NCBI RefSeq assembly: GCF_006443095.1
Contig: NZ_VFWZ01000003.1
Span: 186,001 to 250,000, forward strand
From: Aquimarina algicola
GTDB lineage: Bacteria; Bacteroidota; Bacteroidia; Flavobacteriales; Flavobacteriaceae
Direction of reading: 5' to 3'
DNA length: 64,000 bases
Shown: one piece after another, positions 15,934-25,087 of the stretch
Position numbering within the stretch: position 1 is the first letter of the stretch
Layout: the number at the start of each line of letters is the position of its first letter
Notes under the pieces: generated by a model
What the model was told of the DNA's origin: nothing
What the model saw: the letters and a program-made list of their open reading frames with translations, nothing else
Database searches by the model: none
Translations under genes and position numbers: made by a program

Positions 15934-16908
15934 TCAATCAGCCTTAGCAAATAGATAGTTCTTATAATTTTGACCGTTATCAGAAAAAGATTTAGTAATT
16001 TTTAATCCAGATTCTTTAGCTAACCATTTTACAATATCATCATCATATTTTTGAGAAATTTCTGTATGAATACTTTCCCAAGCTTCAAAATGAACTTGTA
16101 AAGATAGATTATCAATATCTACTGTCTGTTTTTCTTTGCTTACCAAATAACTTTTGGCAGTACCGCTCTCGGGATCATATGTCTCCCAATGTAAAAACTT
16201 ATCGACATCAAAATTACCTTTCAACTCTTTATTGATTCGAGCTAATACATTTTTATTAAAAGCTGCTGTTATACCAGTTTGGTCGTTGTACGCATCCAAA
16301 ACTTTCTGTGGATGCTTTTTTTGATCAAAACCCATAAAAATTAGATCCTCTGTATGCATTGCATTACATAACTGCTTTAAAAATTGAATTGCTCTAGGAT
16401 GCAACAAATTGCCGATATTAGAGCCTAAAACCATTATTATTTTTTTACGGTCACTCATCTGTTTTAGTTTGTCTAAAACTTCAAAGTATTCTCCTATTTG
16501 CCCTTGCACTTCAACTTTGGGCATTTCTGATTGAAGATTATTCAAAAGCCCTTCTACTGCATTTTCACTAATATCTATAGGTTTGTAGACAAAGTCAAAC
16601 TTATTTCCTATTAATTCTTTGAGGAGTATTTTGGTTTTCTTTCCATCACCAGCTCCCAATTCTATAAGATCAAATCCATTTTTATCAGTATCAAAACTAT
16701 TCACAATCTCAAGAGCATGAGTTTCAAAAATTTCATACTCTGCCCTTGTGAGGTAATATTCTGGCAAGGCCATTATTTGCTGAAAAAGCTTGTCTCCTAT
16801 TTCGTCATAAAAAAATTTGGAAGATAAATATTTTGGAAAAGCGGTTAATCCCTCATAAACTTCTTTTTCAAAAGTAGAAGTTAAAACTTTTTGATCTTTA
16901 GAACTCAT
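15934..16908 (-). CDS. egtD: L-histidine N-alpha-methyltransferase (ergothioneine pathway)
   Basis: The 324-aa protein trimethylates histidine to hercynine with SAM. Family signatures are KFFYDEIGDKLFQQIMALPEYYLTRAEYEI at the N-terminus (Tyr for histidine binding), the SAM motif DLIELGAGDGKKTKILL, IIMVLGSNIGNL, and the closing AWESIHTEISQKYD that contributes to the substrate pocket. Length matches EgtD (about 320 aa). It begins 12 bp downstream of egtB, forming a two-gene core for ergothioneine synthesis. EgtA and EgtC are absent, as in the bacterial pathways that skip gamma-glutamylcysteine. Confidence 0.95.
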   Translation of the reverse strand: MSSKDQKVLTSTFEKEVYEGLTAFPKYLSSKFFYDEIGDKLFQQIMALPEYYLTRAEYEIFETHALEIVNSFDTDKNGFDLIELGAGDGKKTKILLKELIGNKFDFVYKPIDISENAVEGLLNNLQSEMPKVEVQGQIGEYFEVLDKLKQMSDRKKIIMVLGSNIGNLLHPRAIQFLKQLCNAMHTEDLIFMGFDQKKHPQKVLDAYNDQTGITAAFNKNVLARINKELKGNFDVDKFLHWETYDPESGTAKSYLVSKEKQTVDIDNLSLQVHFEAWESIHTEISQKYDDDIVKWLAKESGLKITKSFSDNGQNYKNYLFAKAD

Positions 16909-16920
16909 GTAAAATTAGAA

Positions 16921-18087
16921 TTATTTATCCTTTACTAATCGCAATCCAGTAAATTGCCATCTAAGGTTTGGATGAAAAAAATTACGATATGTAGGCCTTG
17001 TATGATTTTGTGGAGTAGCTACCGATCCCCCTCTCAGTACCTTTTGATTCACCATAAATTTACCATTATATTCTCCCAGAGCACCTGGAGCTTTAGTATA
17101 ATTTGGATAAGGCAAGTATGCACTTTCTGTCCATTCCCAACGCTCTCCCCATTTAAAATAGGATTGAGCGGCTTCCCATTCAAACTCTGTTGGCAAACGT
17201 TCTCCTCTCCATTGTGCAAATGCAAATGCTTCATAATAAGAAATATGAGTAACGGGAGCATCCAACTGTAAAGCTTTTAGCCCTTGCAGTGTATAGTGCT
17301 GATATTGTCCTTCAATTTTGTGCCAATATAAAGGAGCGTTAATGGCTTCGTTATTGATCCAGTCCCATGCTTCAGCATGCCAAAGCAAACTATCTTTATA
17401 TCCTCCTGCATTAATAAATTCCAGATATTCTTTGTTACTCACTAATTTGTCTGCAATTAAAAAATCATTCAGAAGTACTTTGTGTACACCTAATTCATTA
17501 TCATAACAAAAGTCATCATCTTTATGCCCAATTTCATAAATACCTCCTTTTACTTCAATATAACTTGAAGTATCTATAGTTGCTAAAACCTCAGAAAAGG
17601 TATCATTATATTTTGGTAACAAAGGATTATTTCCCAAAATAAACTTGATATCTGTGATTAATAATTCTTGATGTTGTTTTTCATGATGAATACCTATCTC
17701 AACTAATGTTCTTACGTCAGAACTTTCATTTTCTTCTAATAAAGTTTGCAACTTCGAAGTCACATAATCGCGGTATTCATAGACTTCACTTACCGTAGGC
17801 CTAGACAAATTTCCTCTATTTGTACGTACTACTCGTTTACCTACACTTTCATAATAACTATTAAACACATAATCAAAGTCAGAGTGAAATCGTTTGTAAT
17901 CTTTTATATATTTTGACAAGATAAATTCTTCAAAAAACCAAGTTGTATGTCCTAAATGCCATTTTGGAGGTGAGACATCTACTACAGGTTGCACTACATA
18001 ATCTTCTACTTGAAGTGGTGCACAAATTTCTTCTGTACAGGAACGTGTTTCTAAAAATAATGTAAGTAAATCATCAGTAATAACCAT
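16921..18087 (-). CDS. egtB: Hercynine sulfoxide synthase EgtB
   Basis: The 388-aa protein is a non-heme iron enzyme that joins hercynine to a cysteine-type thiol. An N-terminal DinB-like domain supplies H47 in WHLGHTTWFFEE and the pair H135 and H139 in HHEKQHQELL, the three iron ligands of characterised EgtB. The C-terminal FGE-sulfatase domain has the usual RLPTEFEWEAAQ, WEWTESAYLPYP and VLRGGSVATP segments, ending in RWQFTGLRLVKD. It is the first gene of the egtB-egtD-DUF427 unit. Cysteine rather than gamma-Glu-Cys is the probable thiol, since EgtA and EgtC are missing here, but that is inferred. Confidence 0.95.
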   Translation of the reverse strand: MVITDDLLTLFLETRSCTEEICAPLQVEDYVVQPVVDVSPPKWHLGHTTWFFEEFILSKYIKDYKRFHSDFDYVFNSYYESVGKRVVRTNRGNLSRPTVSEVYEYRDYVTSKLQTLLEENESSDVRTLVEIGIHHEKQHQELLITDIKFILGNNPLLPKYNDTFSEVLATIDTSSYIEVKGGIYEIGHKDDDFCYDNELGVHKVLLNDFLIADKLVSNKEYLEFINAGGYKDSLLWHAEAWDWINNEAINAPLYWHKIEGQYQHYTLQGLKALQLDAPVTHISYYEAFAFAQWRGERLPTEFEWEAAQSYFKWGERWEWTESAYLPYPNYTKAPGALGEYNGKFMVNQKVLRGGSVATPQNHTRPTYRNFFHPNLRWQFTGLRLVKDK

Positions 18088-18197
18088 AAAAAAGAGCGTT
18101 TACAATTTTATGCAAACACTCAAATTTACTGTTTTTTATTTTGTACTACTTTTTAGCAAGGTTAATCCAATGTTAAAATTAACATTTCTAAAGGGTA

Positions 18198-18623
18198 TTA
18201 TTGTGGCTTTCGAAATGTAATAGGAACAGTATAAGCAATAGCTATTGGTTTTTCTCCCCATAGCCCAGGTTTCATTTTGGGTATAGCTCTAATAATTTTT
18301 ATGGCTGCCAATTGTAAATAACGATGACCGCCTGTAACTTCTAAAACCTCTACTTTACCTTTTTTATTGATGATAAATTCTATAGTAACTGTGCCACTCA
18401 GACCTTCATCAAGAGCTTCATCAGGGTATTCAAACTTTTGAATGATATGAGTTCTTAATTTTTGATCAAAACATTGTGAAGGACTTTGTCTAGATTTCTC
18501 ACACTTAGGCCATATTGGGGATATCCCTTTTTCGTTTGCATTTTCTTGAGAAAGGATAATTGCATCTTGAGCAAAAGAAAATACAGTGGTTAAAAATGTC
18601 AATAATAGTAATAGTTTTTTCAT
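18198..18623 (-). CDS. Secreted TonB C-terminal-domain protein
   Basis: The 141-aa protein has a signal peptide (LLLLLTFLTTVFSFAQ). A TonB C-terminal module follows: EALDEGLSGTVTIEFIINKKGKVEVLEV, then ALxxIxxIPKMKPG and a final VPITFRKP. There is no N-terminal anchor-proline stretch as in true TonB, so this is the small periplasmic form that is abundant in Bacteroidetes. Its role is not known; it may interact with outer-membrane receptors or cell wall. It lies 25 bp downstream of thyA on the same strand. Confidence 0.8.
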   Translation of the reverse strand: MKKLLLLLTFLTTVFSFAQDAIILSQENANEKGISPIWPKCEKSRQSPSQCFDQKLRTHIIQKFEYPDEALDEGLSGTVTIEFIINKKGKVEVLEVTGGHRYLQLAAIKIIRAIPKMKPGLWGEKPIAIAYTVPITFRKPQ

Positions 18624-18648
18624 AAGTAGTTCTTTTAAATTTGGGGTG

Positions 18649-19473
18649 TCAAACTGCCACAGTACCTTTGATATGAGGGTGCGGATTATAGTCTACTAAC
18701 TTGAAATCATCAAAAACGAAGCCAAAAATATCTTTTACCTCAGAATTAAGGATCATTCTAGGTAATTTACGAGGTTCGCGTGATAGCTGTAACTCTAATT
18801 GCTCTACATGATTATTATAAATATGGGCATCACCAAATGTATGAATAAATTCCCCTGGTTCATAGCCACAAACTTGAGCCATCATCATAGTAAATAATGC
18901 ATAAGAAGCTATATTAAATGGAACTCCTAAGAAAATATCTGCGCTACGCTGATACAACTGGCAAGATAATTTGTTATTTGCCACATAAAATTGAAAAAAT
19001 GCGTGACAAGGAGGCAAAGCTGCCTTTCCATTTGCTACATTTTCTGAAAAAGATTTTGAAGTATCTGGCATTACACTAGGATTCCAAGCAGAAACAAGCA
19101 TTCGTCTACTATTAGGATTATTTTTCAGTGTATCAACAATTTCTTTGATTTGGTCAATCTCATTATCGTCCCAGTTTCTCCATTGGTGGCCATACACAGG
19201 TCCTAAATCACCATTCTCATCTGCCCACTCATTCCAAATACGGACACCGTTTTCATTCAAATAATTAATATTTGTATCTCCTTTTAAAAACCATAGGAGC
19301 TCATACACTATAGATTTAAAGTGCAATTTCTTTGTAGTCACCATGGGGAAACCTTCACTAAGGTCAAATCTCATTTGGTATCCAAAAACACTTTTGGTAC
19401 CAGTGCCTGTTCGGTCACCTTTTTCATTCCCATTCTCTAATACATGACGAACAAGATCATGATACTGCTTCAT
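18649..19473 (-). CDS. thyA: Thymidylate synthase
   Basis: The 274-aa enzyme methylates dUMP to dTMP using methylene-tetrahydrofolate, producing dihydrofolate. Motifs are [12 protein letters not shown] (phosphate-binding Arg), [19 protein letters not shown], and the nucleophile C156 in [12 protein letters not shown]. The dUMP site [16 protein letters not shown] and the C-terminal [11 protein letters not shown] complete it. An insertion of about 12 residues just before the nucleophile is a common Bacteroidetes variant. With the DHFR fusion 4.6 kb away it closes the thymidylate cycle. Confidence 0.98.
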   Translation of the reverse strand: MKQYHDLVRHVLENGNEKGDRTGTGTKSVFGYQMRFDLSEGFPMVTTKKLHFKSIVYELLWFLKGDTNINYLNENGVRIWNEWADENGDLGPVYGHQWRNWDDNEIDQIKEIVDTLKNNPNSRRMLVSAWNPSVMPDTSKSFSENVANGKAALPPCHAFFQFYVANNKLSCQLYQRSADIFLGVPFNIASYALFTMMMAQVCGYEPGEFIHTFGDAHIYNNHVEQLELQLSREPRKLPRMILNSEVKDIFGFVFDDFKLVDYNPHPHIKGTVAV

Positions 19474-19632
19474 TTTCTAACTTCCTTAACTAAATTTATA
19501 ATTGTTAAAATTTTCGTAATAAATCTCAAATATACAAAAAATAGGATTCTCATTTTAGTTAACTTAAAGATTATAAAATATACAGCAAAACGCCTTTAAA
19601 ATTATATTTTCTTTAATAAACTACAGTAATTA

Positions 19633-21336
19633 TTATCCTATTATCATTCCTGCAATAGTAGCAGACAACAGAGAAGCGATTGTACCACCAATTAAAGCCT
19701 TCATCCCAAACTCTGATAACGTCTTGCGTTGCCCGGGAGCAAGAGACCCAATACCTCCAATTTGTATCCCAATAGATGCAAAATTAGCGAAACCACAAAG
19801 CATATAAGTAGCCATAATCACAGATTTATTATAAGTAAGATGCAAAGAGTTTGCCGGGTTTTTAAGATCTGCTAATTGAATATATCCTACAAATTCACTT
19901 GCTGCTAGCTTAATTCCTAATAATTGCCCCATAAGCATCATATCTTCTTTAGCTACACCAATAAGCCACATCAATGGCGCAAATATAGTTCCTAAAACGG
20001 CTTCTAATGAAAATGCATCGTATGGTGTGTTGTTAGCTATAATTGTATTTAAATTAGTAGTTTCACCGATCCATCCCAATATACCATTCAACATTGCAAT
20101 AAAAGCAACAAATACTAATAACATGGCACCAACATTTACAGCTAGTTTTAAACCTTCAGTTGTTCCGTTTGCTATAGCGTCCAAAATATTTGATCCTATT
20201 TTTTCTGAAGAGACACGTACATCTACATTAATTTCTTCTGTTTGTGGAAACAGCACCTTAGAAATAACAATTGCTCCTGGTGCAGCCATTACAGATGCTG
20301 CTAGCAGATGTTTTGCAAATTGCAATCTTAAAACCGGGTCATCACCTCCTAAAAACCCTATGTAAGCAGCAAGCACTGCTCCTGCAACAGTTGCCATACC
20401 TCCTACCATAACCAATAGTATCTCAGACTTATTCATCTTTTCTAAATACGCCTTAATCAATAGAGGTGCTTCTGTTTGACCCAAAAAAATATTACCGGCA
20501 ACACTTAAACTTTCTGCTCCGGATATCTTAAGTGCTTTAGTGAGCAACCAAGCTAAACCTTTTACTACTTTTTGAATAATTCCTAAATAAAATAACAATG
20601 AGGTTAATGCTGAAAAGAAAATAATAGTTGGTAATACCTGAAAAGCAAAAATAAAACCAAAAGTATCCATATCTACAACTAAACCTTCAAATAGAAATTT
20701 GCTTCCTGCTCTGGTAAAGTCTAAAACACTAACAAATAAACCTCCAATCCATTCAAATACTGTTTGCACAAACGATATCTTTAAAACCCCTATTGCAATT
20801 ATCAATTGAAATCCAACACCTAATCCGACCGTTTTCCAATTAATTGCTTTTCTATTACTACTAAAGAGGTATGCAATCGCTAGTAATACCAGCATTCCCA
20901 AAAGACCTCGCAATAAACCATTCAAAGAAAATCCCTGATTAGGTATTAACTGTGCAGTTTCGGCAACAGTGGTTTCTTCTTTAACTTCTTTTTGAGCACT
21001 CAAAGAATATACCACTCCTTTTTTAGAGAGGACTAAAGTAGAATCTGTAACTTTATTGACTTTATATTTTATTATTGAATCTTCGGCATGTTCTAAAAAA
21101 AGGAGAAGAACATTGTTTTGCATTAAATAATCTCCTTTTGAAGATTCTTCTTGTGTAGCAAAAGAATAAGAAAACTGACCTTTAACAAACTGAAGGTAAT
21201 CGCCTTTTTTTGCTTTGAGTACTTCTCCTGAAGTTTCTTTGATGTTTTCTAAAACCCATTTTTTCTCGATGGATTGCGCAAATGATGTTGCAAAAACAGA
21301 AAATAAGAACAGAAAAGTTAGTAATCTTTTCCTCAT
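19633..21336 (-). CDS. CNT-family nucleoside:cation symporter with extracytoplasmic N-terminal domain
   Basis: The 567-aa protein starts at ATG 21336 (MRKRLLTFLF); a second ATG at 21351 adds five residues. Residues 1-20 form a signal peptide. Residues about 21-115 form a lipocalin-like beta domain (KKWVLENIKETSGEV, then YLQFVKGQFSYSF). From about 135 on it is a concentrative nucleoside transporter (NupC/YeiM type), with the substrate segments GQTEAPLLI, a GGMATVAGAVLAAY gating region and GFANFASIGIQIGG. It takes up nucleosides with Na+ or H+. E. coli NupC has 400 aa, so the N-terminal domain is an addition. Its gene lies upstream of thyA, consistent with pyrimidine salvage. Confidence 0.9.
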   Translation of the reverse strand: MRKRLLTFLFLFSVFATSFAQSIEKKWVLENIKETSGEVLKAKKGDYLQFVKGQFSYSFATQEESSKGDYLMQNNVLLLFLEHAEDSIIKYKVNKVTDSTLVLSKKGVVYSLSAQKEVKEETTVAETAQLIPNQGFSLNGLLRGLLGMLVLLAIAYLFSSNRKAINWKTVGLGVGFQLIIAIGVLKISFVQTVFEWIGGLFVSVLDFTRAGSKFLFEGLVVDMDTFGFIFAFQVLPTIIFFSALTSLLFYLGIIQKVVKGLAWLLTKALKISGAESLSVAGNIFLGQTEAPLLIKAYLEKMNKSEILLVMVGGMATVAGAVLAAYIGFLGGDDPVLRLQFAKHLLAASVMAAPGAIVISKVLFPQTEEINVDVRVSSEKIGSNILDAIANGTTEGLKLAVNVGAMLLVFVAFIAMLNGILGWIGETTNLNTIIANNTPYDAFSLEAVLGTIFAPLMWLIGVAKEDMMLMGQLLGIKLAASEFVGYIQLADLKNPANSLHLTYNKSVIMATYMLCGFANFASIGIQIGGIGSLAPGQRKTLSEFGMKALIGGTIASLLSATIAGMIIG

Positions 21337-21404
21337 AAAAATTGAACTCATTTAAAAATATAATTTATCCCCCTCAAAAAGCTGTATATAAGCGAAAGGC
21401 AAAG

Positions 21405-22022
21405 TTATCCTCGTTTAGAAATTTCATCACGAATTCTTGCGGCTAACTCATAATCTTCATTAGAAACTGCCTGACCTAACATTTTATTAAGTTCTTCGAG
21501 TGATAAATCTTTATAATTAGTTTCTTTATCTGCTACTTCTAAGTCATCAGATACAAGTTCGTCAACCAATAAGCTATCAGGGTTACTCTCATCATCTTTT
21601 TTGGGATTCACTTTTAGGTAAATACCTGCTTGATCAAGAATATTTTTATACGTAAATATAGGTGCTTGAAAGCGTAGTGCCAGTGCTATTGCATCACTGG
21701 TTCTAGCATCTATAATCTCTTCAATTTTATCTCTCTCACATATCACACTAGAATAAAAGACTCCATCTACCAGCTTATGGATAATAACTTGTTTGACAAC
21801 AATTTCAAATCTATCTGCAAAGTTTTTAAAAAGGTCATGAGTAAGGGGCCTTGGTGGCTTTATCTCTTTTTCTAAAGCTATTGCAATAGATTGAGCCTCA
21901 AAGGCTCCTATAACGATTGGTAGTTTTCTTTCTCCATCTAACTCACTCAAAATCAATGCATATGCACCATTTTGGGTTTGACTGTATGATATTCCTTTTA
22001 TATTCAGTCGAACTAAACTCAT
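21405..22022 (-). CDS. Bifunctional nuclease (BFN/DUF151) domain protein with UVR motif
   Basis: The 205-aa protein has an N-terminal DUF151 domain (about 1-135): QNGAYALILSELDGERKLPIVIGAFEAQSIAIALE, then LTHDL, and RTSDAIALALRFQAPIF. The C-terminal 35 residues form a UVR-type helical pair (LEELNKMLGQAVSNEDYELAARIRDEI), as in UvrB/UvrC interaction motifs. Plant and bacterial BFN proteins show RNase/DNase activity. The gene is on the same strand as etfBA but separated from it by a terminator hairpin. Confidence 0.9.
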   Translation of the reverse strand: MSLVRLNIKGISYSQTQNGAYALILSELDGERKLPIVIGAFEAQSIAIALEKEIKPPRPLTHDLFKNFADRFEIVVKQVIIHKLVDGVFYSSVICERDKIEEIIDARTSDAIALALRFQAPIFTYKNILDQAGIYLKVNPKKDDESNPDSLLVDELVSDDLEVADKETNYKDLSLEELNKMLGQAVSNEDYELAARIRDEISKRG

Positions 22023-22032
22023 ATTGCTCCAA

Positions 22033-22080
22033 AATAAAAAAGGACCGTTTGAACATACGGACTTTTATGTAAGTTCAAAC
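22033..22080 (-). terminator. Rho-independent terminator after etfA
   Basis: GTTTGAACATAC (22047-22058) pairs with GTAAGTTCAAAC (22069-22080), 11 of 12 positions with a single internal A/A. Reading leftward, it is followed by a T-rich tract (complement of the A-run at 22033-22041). Confidence 0.75.
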
Positions 22081-22111
22081 AGCCCTCAATATTGAGCACA
22101 ATTTATGAAAA

Positions 22112-23080
22112 TTATGCGTTATTCGACTTAAATTCCTTTAATTTTTCAATAAGTTTTGGCACTACTTCAAAAGCATCACCAACTATACCATAATCTGCAG
22201 CTTTAAAGAAAGGTGCTTCGGGATCATTATTAATCACTACTTTCACCTTACTTGCATTTATACCCGCAAGATGTTGTATCGCTCCAGAAACTCCTACTGC
22301 GATATATAAATTAGAAGCAACTGGTTTTCCTGTTTGACCAACATGTTCTCCATGTGGTCTCCACCCCATATCACTTACTGGCTTAGAGCATGCTGTAGCC
22401 GCTCCCAGAACATCCGCAAGATCTTCTATCATACCCCAATTCTCAGGACCTTTTAACCCTCTTCCTCCAGAAACAACTATTTCTGCATCTGCGATAGAAA
22501 CTTTGTCTGTAGCTTTATCTACAGAAACAACATTTACATTAAAATCTTCTTCGGCAAGAGAAGGTTCAAAAGCTTCTGCTACTGCTGCTGCTGAATTTTC
22601 TTTTAATCCAAAAGCATTATTTGAAAGACCAATTACCTTGACATCTGTTGTTATCTCTGTAATATTAAAAGCTTTGTTAGTAAATGCAGTACGCTTTACC
22701 TTGAATGGAGATGCTCCTTCTGGTAATGCTACAACATTAGAAGCATACCCTGCATTCAAATTTACTGCAAGTAATGGTGCTAAAAACTTACTATCGGCAG
22801 AAGAACTAACAACCACAACTTTTGCATCTTCTTTTTCTGCTGCTTGTTTTAATGTATCCGCATAAGCTTTTGCATTAAATGTAGAAAGTTTATCATTTTT
22901 AACTTCTAAAACTTTATCTACACCATAAGCACCTAATTCGTTGCTATCTCCACCATGTATACTTACTGCGGTTACAGTCGTTCCTAACATATTAGCAATT
23001 TCCTTTGCATAAGATGCTACTTCTAAGGCTGCTTTTTTAAATTTACCGCCTTCACTTTCTGTATAAACTAAAACTGACAT
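22112..23080 (-). CDS. etfA: Electron transfer flavoprotein, alpha subunit
   Basis: The 322-aa protein has an N-terminal domain I (SVLVYTESEGGKFKKAALEVASYA) and a C-terminal FAD-binding domain II. The latter carries the family signature: SGGRGLKGPENWGMI, LGAATACSKPVSDMGW, HVGQTGKPVASNLYIAVGVSGAIQHLAG, INNDPEAPFFKAADYGIVGD. With EtfB it carries electrons from acyl-CoA and similar dehydrogenases to ETF-quinone oxidoreductase. It starts 11 bp downstream of etfB in one operon that ends in a strong terminator. Confidence 0.98.
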   Translation of the reverse strand: MSVLVYTESEGGKFKKAALEVASYAKEIANMLGTTVTAVSIHGGDSNELGAYGVDKVLEVKNDKLSTFNAKAYADTLKQAAEKEDAKVVVVSSSADSKFLAPLLAVNLNAGYASNVVALPEGASPFKVKRTAFTNKAFNITEITTDVKVIGLSNNAFGLKENSAAAVAEAFEPSLAEEDFNVNVVSVDKATDKVSIADAEIVVSGGRGLKGPENWGMIEDLADVLGAATACSKPVSDMGWRPHGEHVGQTGKPVASNLYIAVGVSGAIQHLAGINASKVKVVINNDPEAPFFKAADYGIVGDAFEVVPKLIEKLKEFKSNNA

Positions 23081-23091
23081 ATATTTTTCTT

Positions 23092-23838
23092 TTAAATAGC
23101 TTTTGCTTCGTTATGTAATAAATCTATAAGCTCTTGAACATTATCTGGTGATACTAATTTTACATCACCTTTTGGAGCCGGCTTTTGAAACTGAACAGCT
23201 TTTGTTTCGTTTCCTGCCTCAACAGGTTCAATAACATTTAATGGTTTTTTTCGAGCCATCATAATCCCTCTCATATTAGGAATACGCAAGTCACTTTCTT
23301 CAACTAATCCTTTTTGCCCTCCTATTACAAGAGGTAGTTTTGCTGTAGAAGTCTCTTTACCTCCGTCTATTTCACGAGTAGCAGTAGCAACATCTCCTTC
23401 TACTTCAAGCCCGATACAAGTGTTAACAAAGTTTGATCCTGTAAGAGCTGCTACCATTCCTGGTACCATACCTCCATTATAATCTATAGATTCTCTACCG
23501 GCGATTACAAGATCATATCCACCATCTTGCACTACTTTTGCCAATTGTTTAGCTACAAAAAAACCGTCTACTGCTTCTGCATTTATTCTGATTGCATTAT
23601 CTGCACCGATAGCAAGAGCTTTTCTTAATGTAGGCTCTGTCTCAGCACCACCAACATTTACTACATCTACAGATGCACCTTGTTTTTCTTTAAACCACAT
23701 GGCACGTGTTAGACCAAATTCATCATTAGGATTGATCACAAACTGTACTCCATTGGTATCAAATTTAGTATCACCATCCGTAAAATTAATTTTGGAAGTT
23801 GTGTCGGGCACATGGCTTATACATACTAATATCTTCAT
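23092..23838 (-). CDS. etfB: Electron transfer flavoprotein, beta subunit
   Basis: The 248-aa protein begins MKILVCISHVPDTTSKI. It contains the VINPNDEFGLTRAMWFKEK adenine-nucleotide segment, the LVIAGRESIDYNGGMVPGMVAALTG motif that binds AMP/FAD, and ends KPLNVIEPVEA as in Group I ETF beta chains (recall). It heads the etfB-etfA operon. The start lies 60 bp from a 26-nt palindrome in the promoter region shared with pdhB. Confidence 0.97.
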   Translation of the reverse strand: MKILVCISHVPDTTSKINFTDGDTKFDTNGVQFVINPNDEFGLTRAMWFKEKQGASVDVVNVGGAETEPTLRKALAIGADNAIRINAEAVDGFFVAKQLAKVVQDGGYDLVIAGRESIDYNGGMVPGMVAALTGSNFVNTCIGLEVEGDVATATREIDGGKETSTAKLPLVIGGQKGLVEESDLRIPNMRGIMMARKKPLNVIEPVEAGNETKAVQFQKPAPKGDVKLVSPDNVQELIDLLHNEAKAI

Positions 23839-23875
23839 TTTATATAGGTATTTTTTGAGAATTTAATAATAAATG

Positions 23876-23923
23876 CGAATGTACGAATAAAAAGTCTAAT
23901 TTACTATGCATGCATAGTAAATT
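23876..23923 (-). promoter_or_regulatory. etfBA promoter with 26-nt perfect palindromic operator
   Basis: AATTTACTATGCA (23898-23910) is followed immediately by its exact inverted copy (23911-23923). On the leftward strand TACATTCG (23883-23876) is close to the TAnnTTTG -7 element; the -33 region would then fall inside the palindrome. A repressor bound here should block etfB transcription. Which regulator binds it is unknown. Confidence 0.65.
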
Positions 23924-23960
23924 TTTCAATATTCGAACTTCATCAAAGGGTTTTAATTGC

Positions 23961-23968
23961 TACTTTTG
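23961..23968 (+). promoter_or_regulatory. pdhB promoter -7 element
   Basis: TACTTTTG matches the Bacteroidetes TAnnTTTG -7 consensus, 33 bp ahead of the pdhB ATG. No exact TTG -33 element lies at the expected distance. Confidence 0.5.
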
Positions 23969-24000
23969 CCTTTTCTATAGGTCAAAACAATAATAAATTA

Positions 24001-24978
24001 ATGAAAACGATACAATTCAGAGAAGCAATTTGCGAAGCAATGAGCGAAGAAATGCGTAGAGACGAGTCTATTTATCTAATGGGTGAAGAAGTAGCAGAAT
24101 ACAATGGGGCATACAAAGCTAGTAAGGGAATGCTCGATGAGTTTGGTCCTGAACGCGTAATAGATACGCCTATATCTGAATTAGGTTTTGCTGGTATCGG
24201 TGTCGGAAGCGCTATGAATGGTAATCGACCCATTATAGAGTTTATGACTTTCAATTTTTCATTAGTAGGAATAGATCAGATTATAAACAATGCTGCTAAG
24301 ATGCGTCAAATGAGTGGTGGTCAGTTCAATATTCCTATAGTTTTTAGAGGACCGACTGCTTCTGCAGGTCAATTAGGAGCAACACATTCTCAAGCATTTG
24401 AAAACTGGTTTGCAAATACACCAGGCCTTAAAGTAGTTGTACCTTCAAATCCAAAAGATGCAAAAGGATTACTAAAATCTGCTATTCGCGACGATGATCC
24501 GGTTATTTTTATGGAAAGCGAACAAATGTATGGGGATAAAGGAGAAGTTCCAGAAGGTGAATATACAATTCCTCTAGGTGTTGCTGACATAAAAAGAGAA
24601 GGTAAAGATGTAACGATAGTGTCATTTGGTAAAATCATTAAAGAAGCTTATAAAGCCGCTGATGAATTAGCTAAGGATAATATCTCTTGCGAAATTATTG
24701 ACCTTAGAACCGTTAGACCTATAGACTTTGATGCGATTTTTACTTCGGTCAAAAAAACCAATCGCCTCGTTATTCTAGAAGAAGCCTGGCCTCTAGCAAA
24801 TATTTCTTCAGAAATAACATACCAAGTGCAATCTACTATTTTTGATTATCTAGATGCACCTATTATAAAAATTAATACTGCTGACACCCCCACTCCATAC
24901 TCACCTGTTCTTCTAGAAGAATGGCTACCCAATAGTAAAGATGTTATTACGGCCGTAAAAAAAGTAATGTATACATAA
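24001..24978 (+). CDS. pdhB: Pyruvate dehydrogenase E1 component, beta subunit
   Basis: The 325-aa protein has the two-domain E1-beta layout. The N-terminal part reads FREAICEAMSEEMRRDESIYLMGEEVAEYNGAYK with the ThDP-activating Glu (GEEV), then RVIDTPISELGFAGIGVGSAMNG. The C-terminal transketolase domain has VEIID-like CEIIDLRTVRPID and RLVILEEAWPLANISSEI, closing with ADTPTPYSP. It decarboxylates pyruvate in the PDH complex together with E1-alpha, which is not in this window. The gene stands alone, divergent from etfBA. Confidence 0.95.
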   Translation: MKTIQFREAICEAMSEEMRRDESIYLMGEEVAEYNGAYKASKGMLDEFGPERVIDTPISELGFAGIGVGSAMNGNRPIIEFMTFNFSLVGIDQIINNAAKMRQMSGGQFNIPIVFRGPTASAGQLGATHSQAFENWFANTPGLKVVVPSNPKDAKGLLKSAIRDDDPVIFMESEQMYGDKGEVPEGEYTIPLGVADIKREGKDVTIVSFGKIIKEAYKAADELAKDNISCEIIDLRTVRPIDFDAIFTSVKKTNRLVILEEAWPLANISSEITYQVQSTIFDYLDAPIIKINTADTPTPYSPVLLEEWLPNSKDVITAVKKVMYT

Positions 24979-25087
24979 AATGCATTTTACACTTTTACGT
25001 TTAAGTTATAAACATCAAACACAAAAAATTATCTTAGCATTGAGGGACTTTAGTAAACATTTTAAATATTAATCTTAAAAAATTTAG

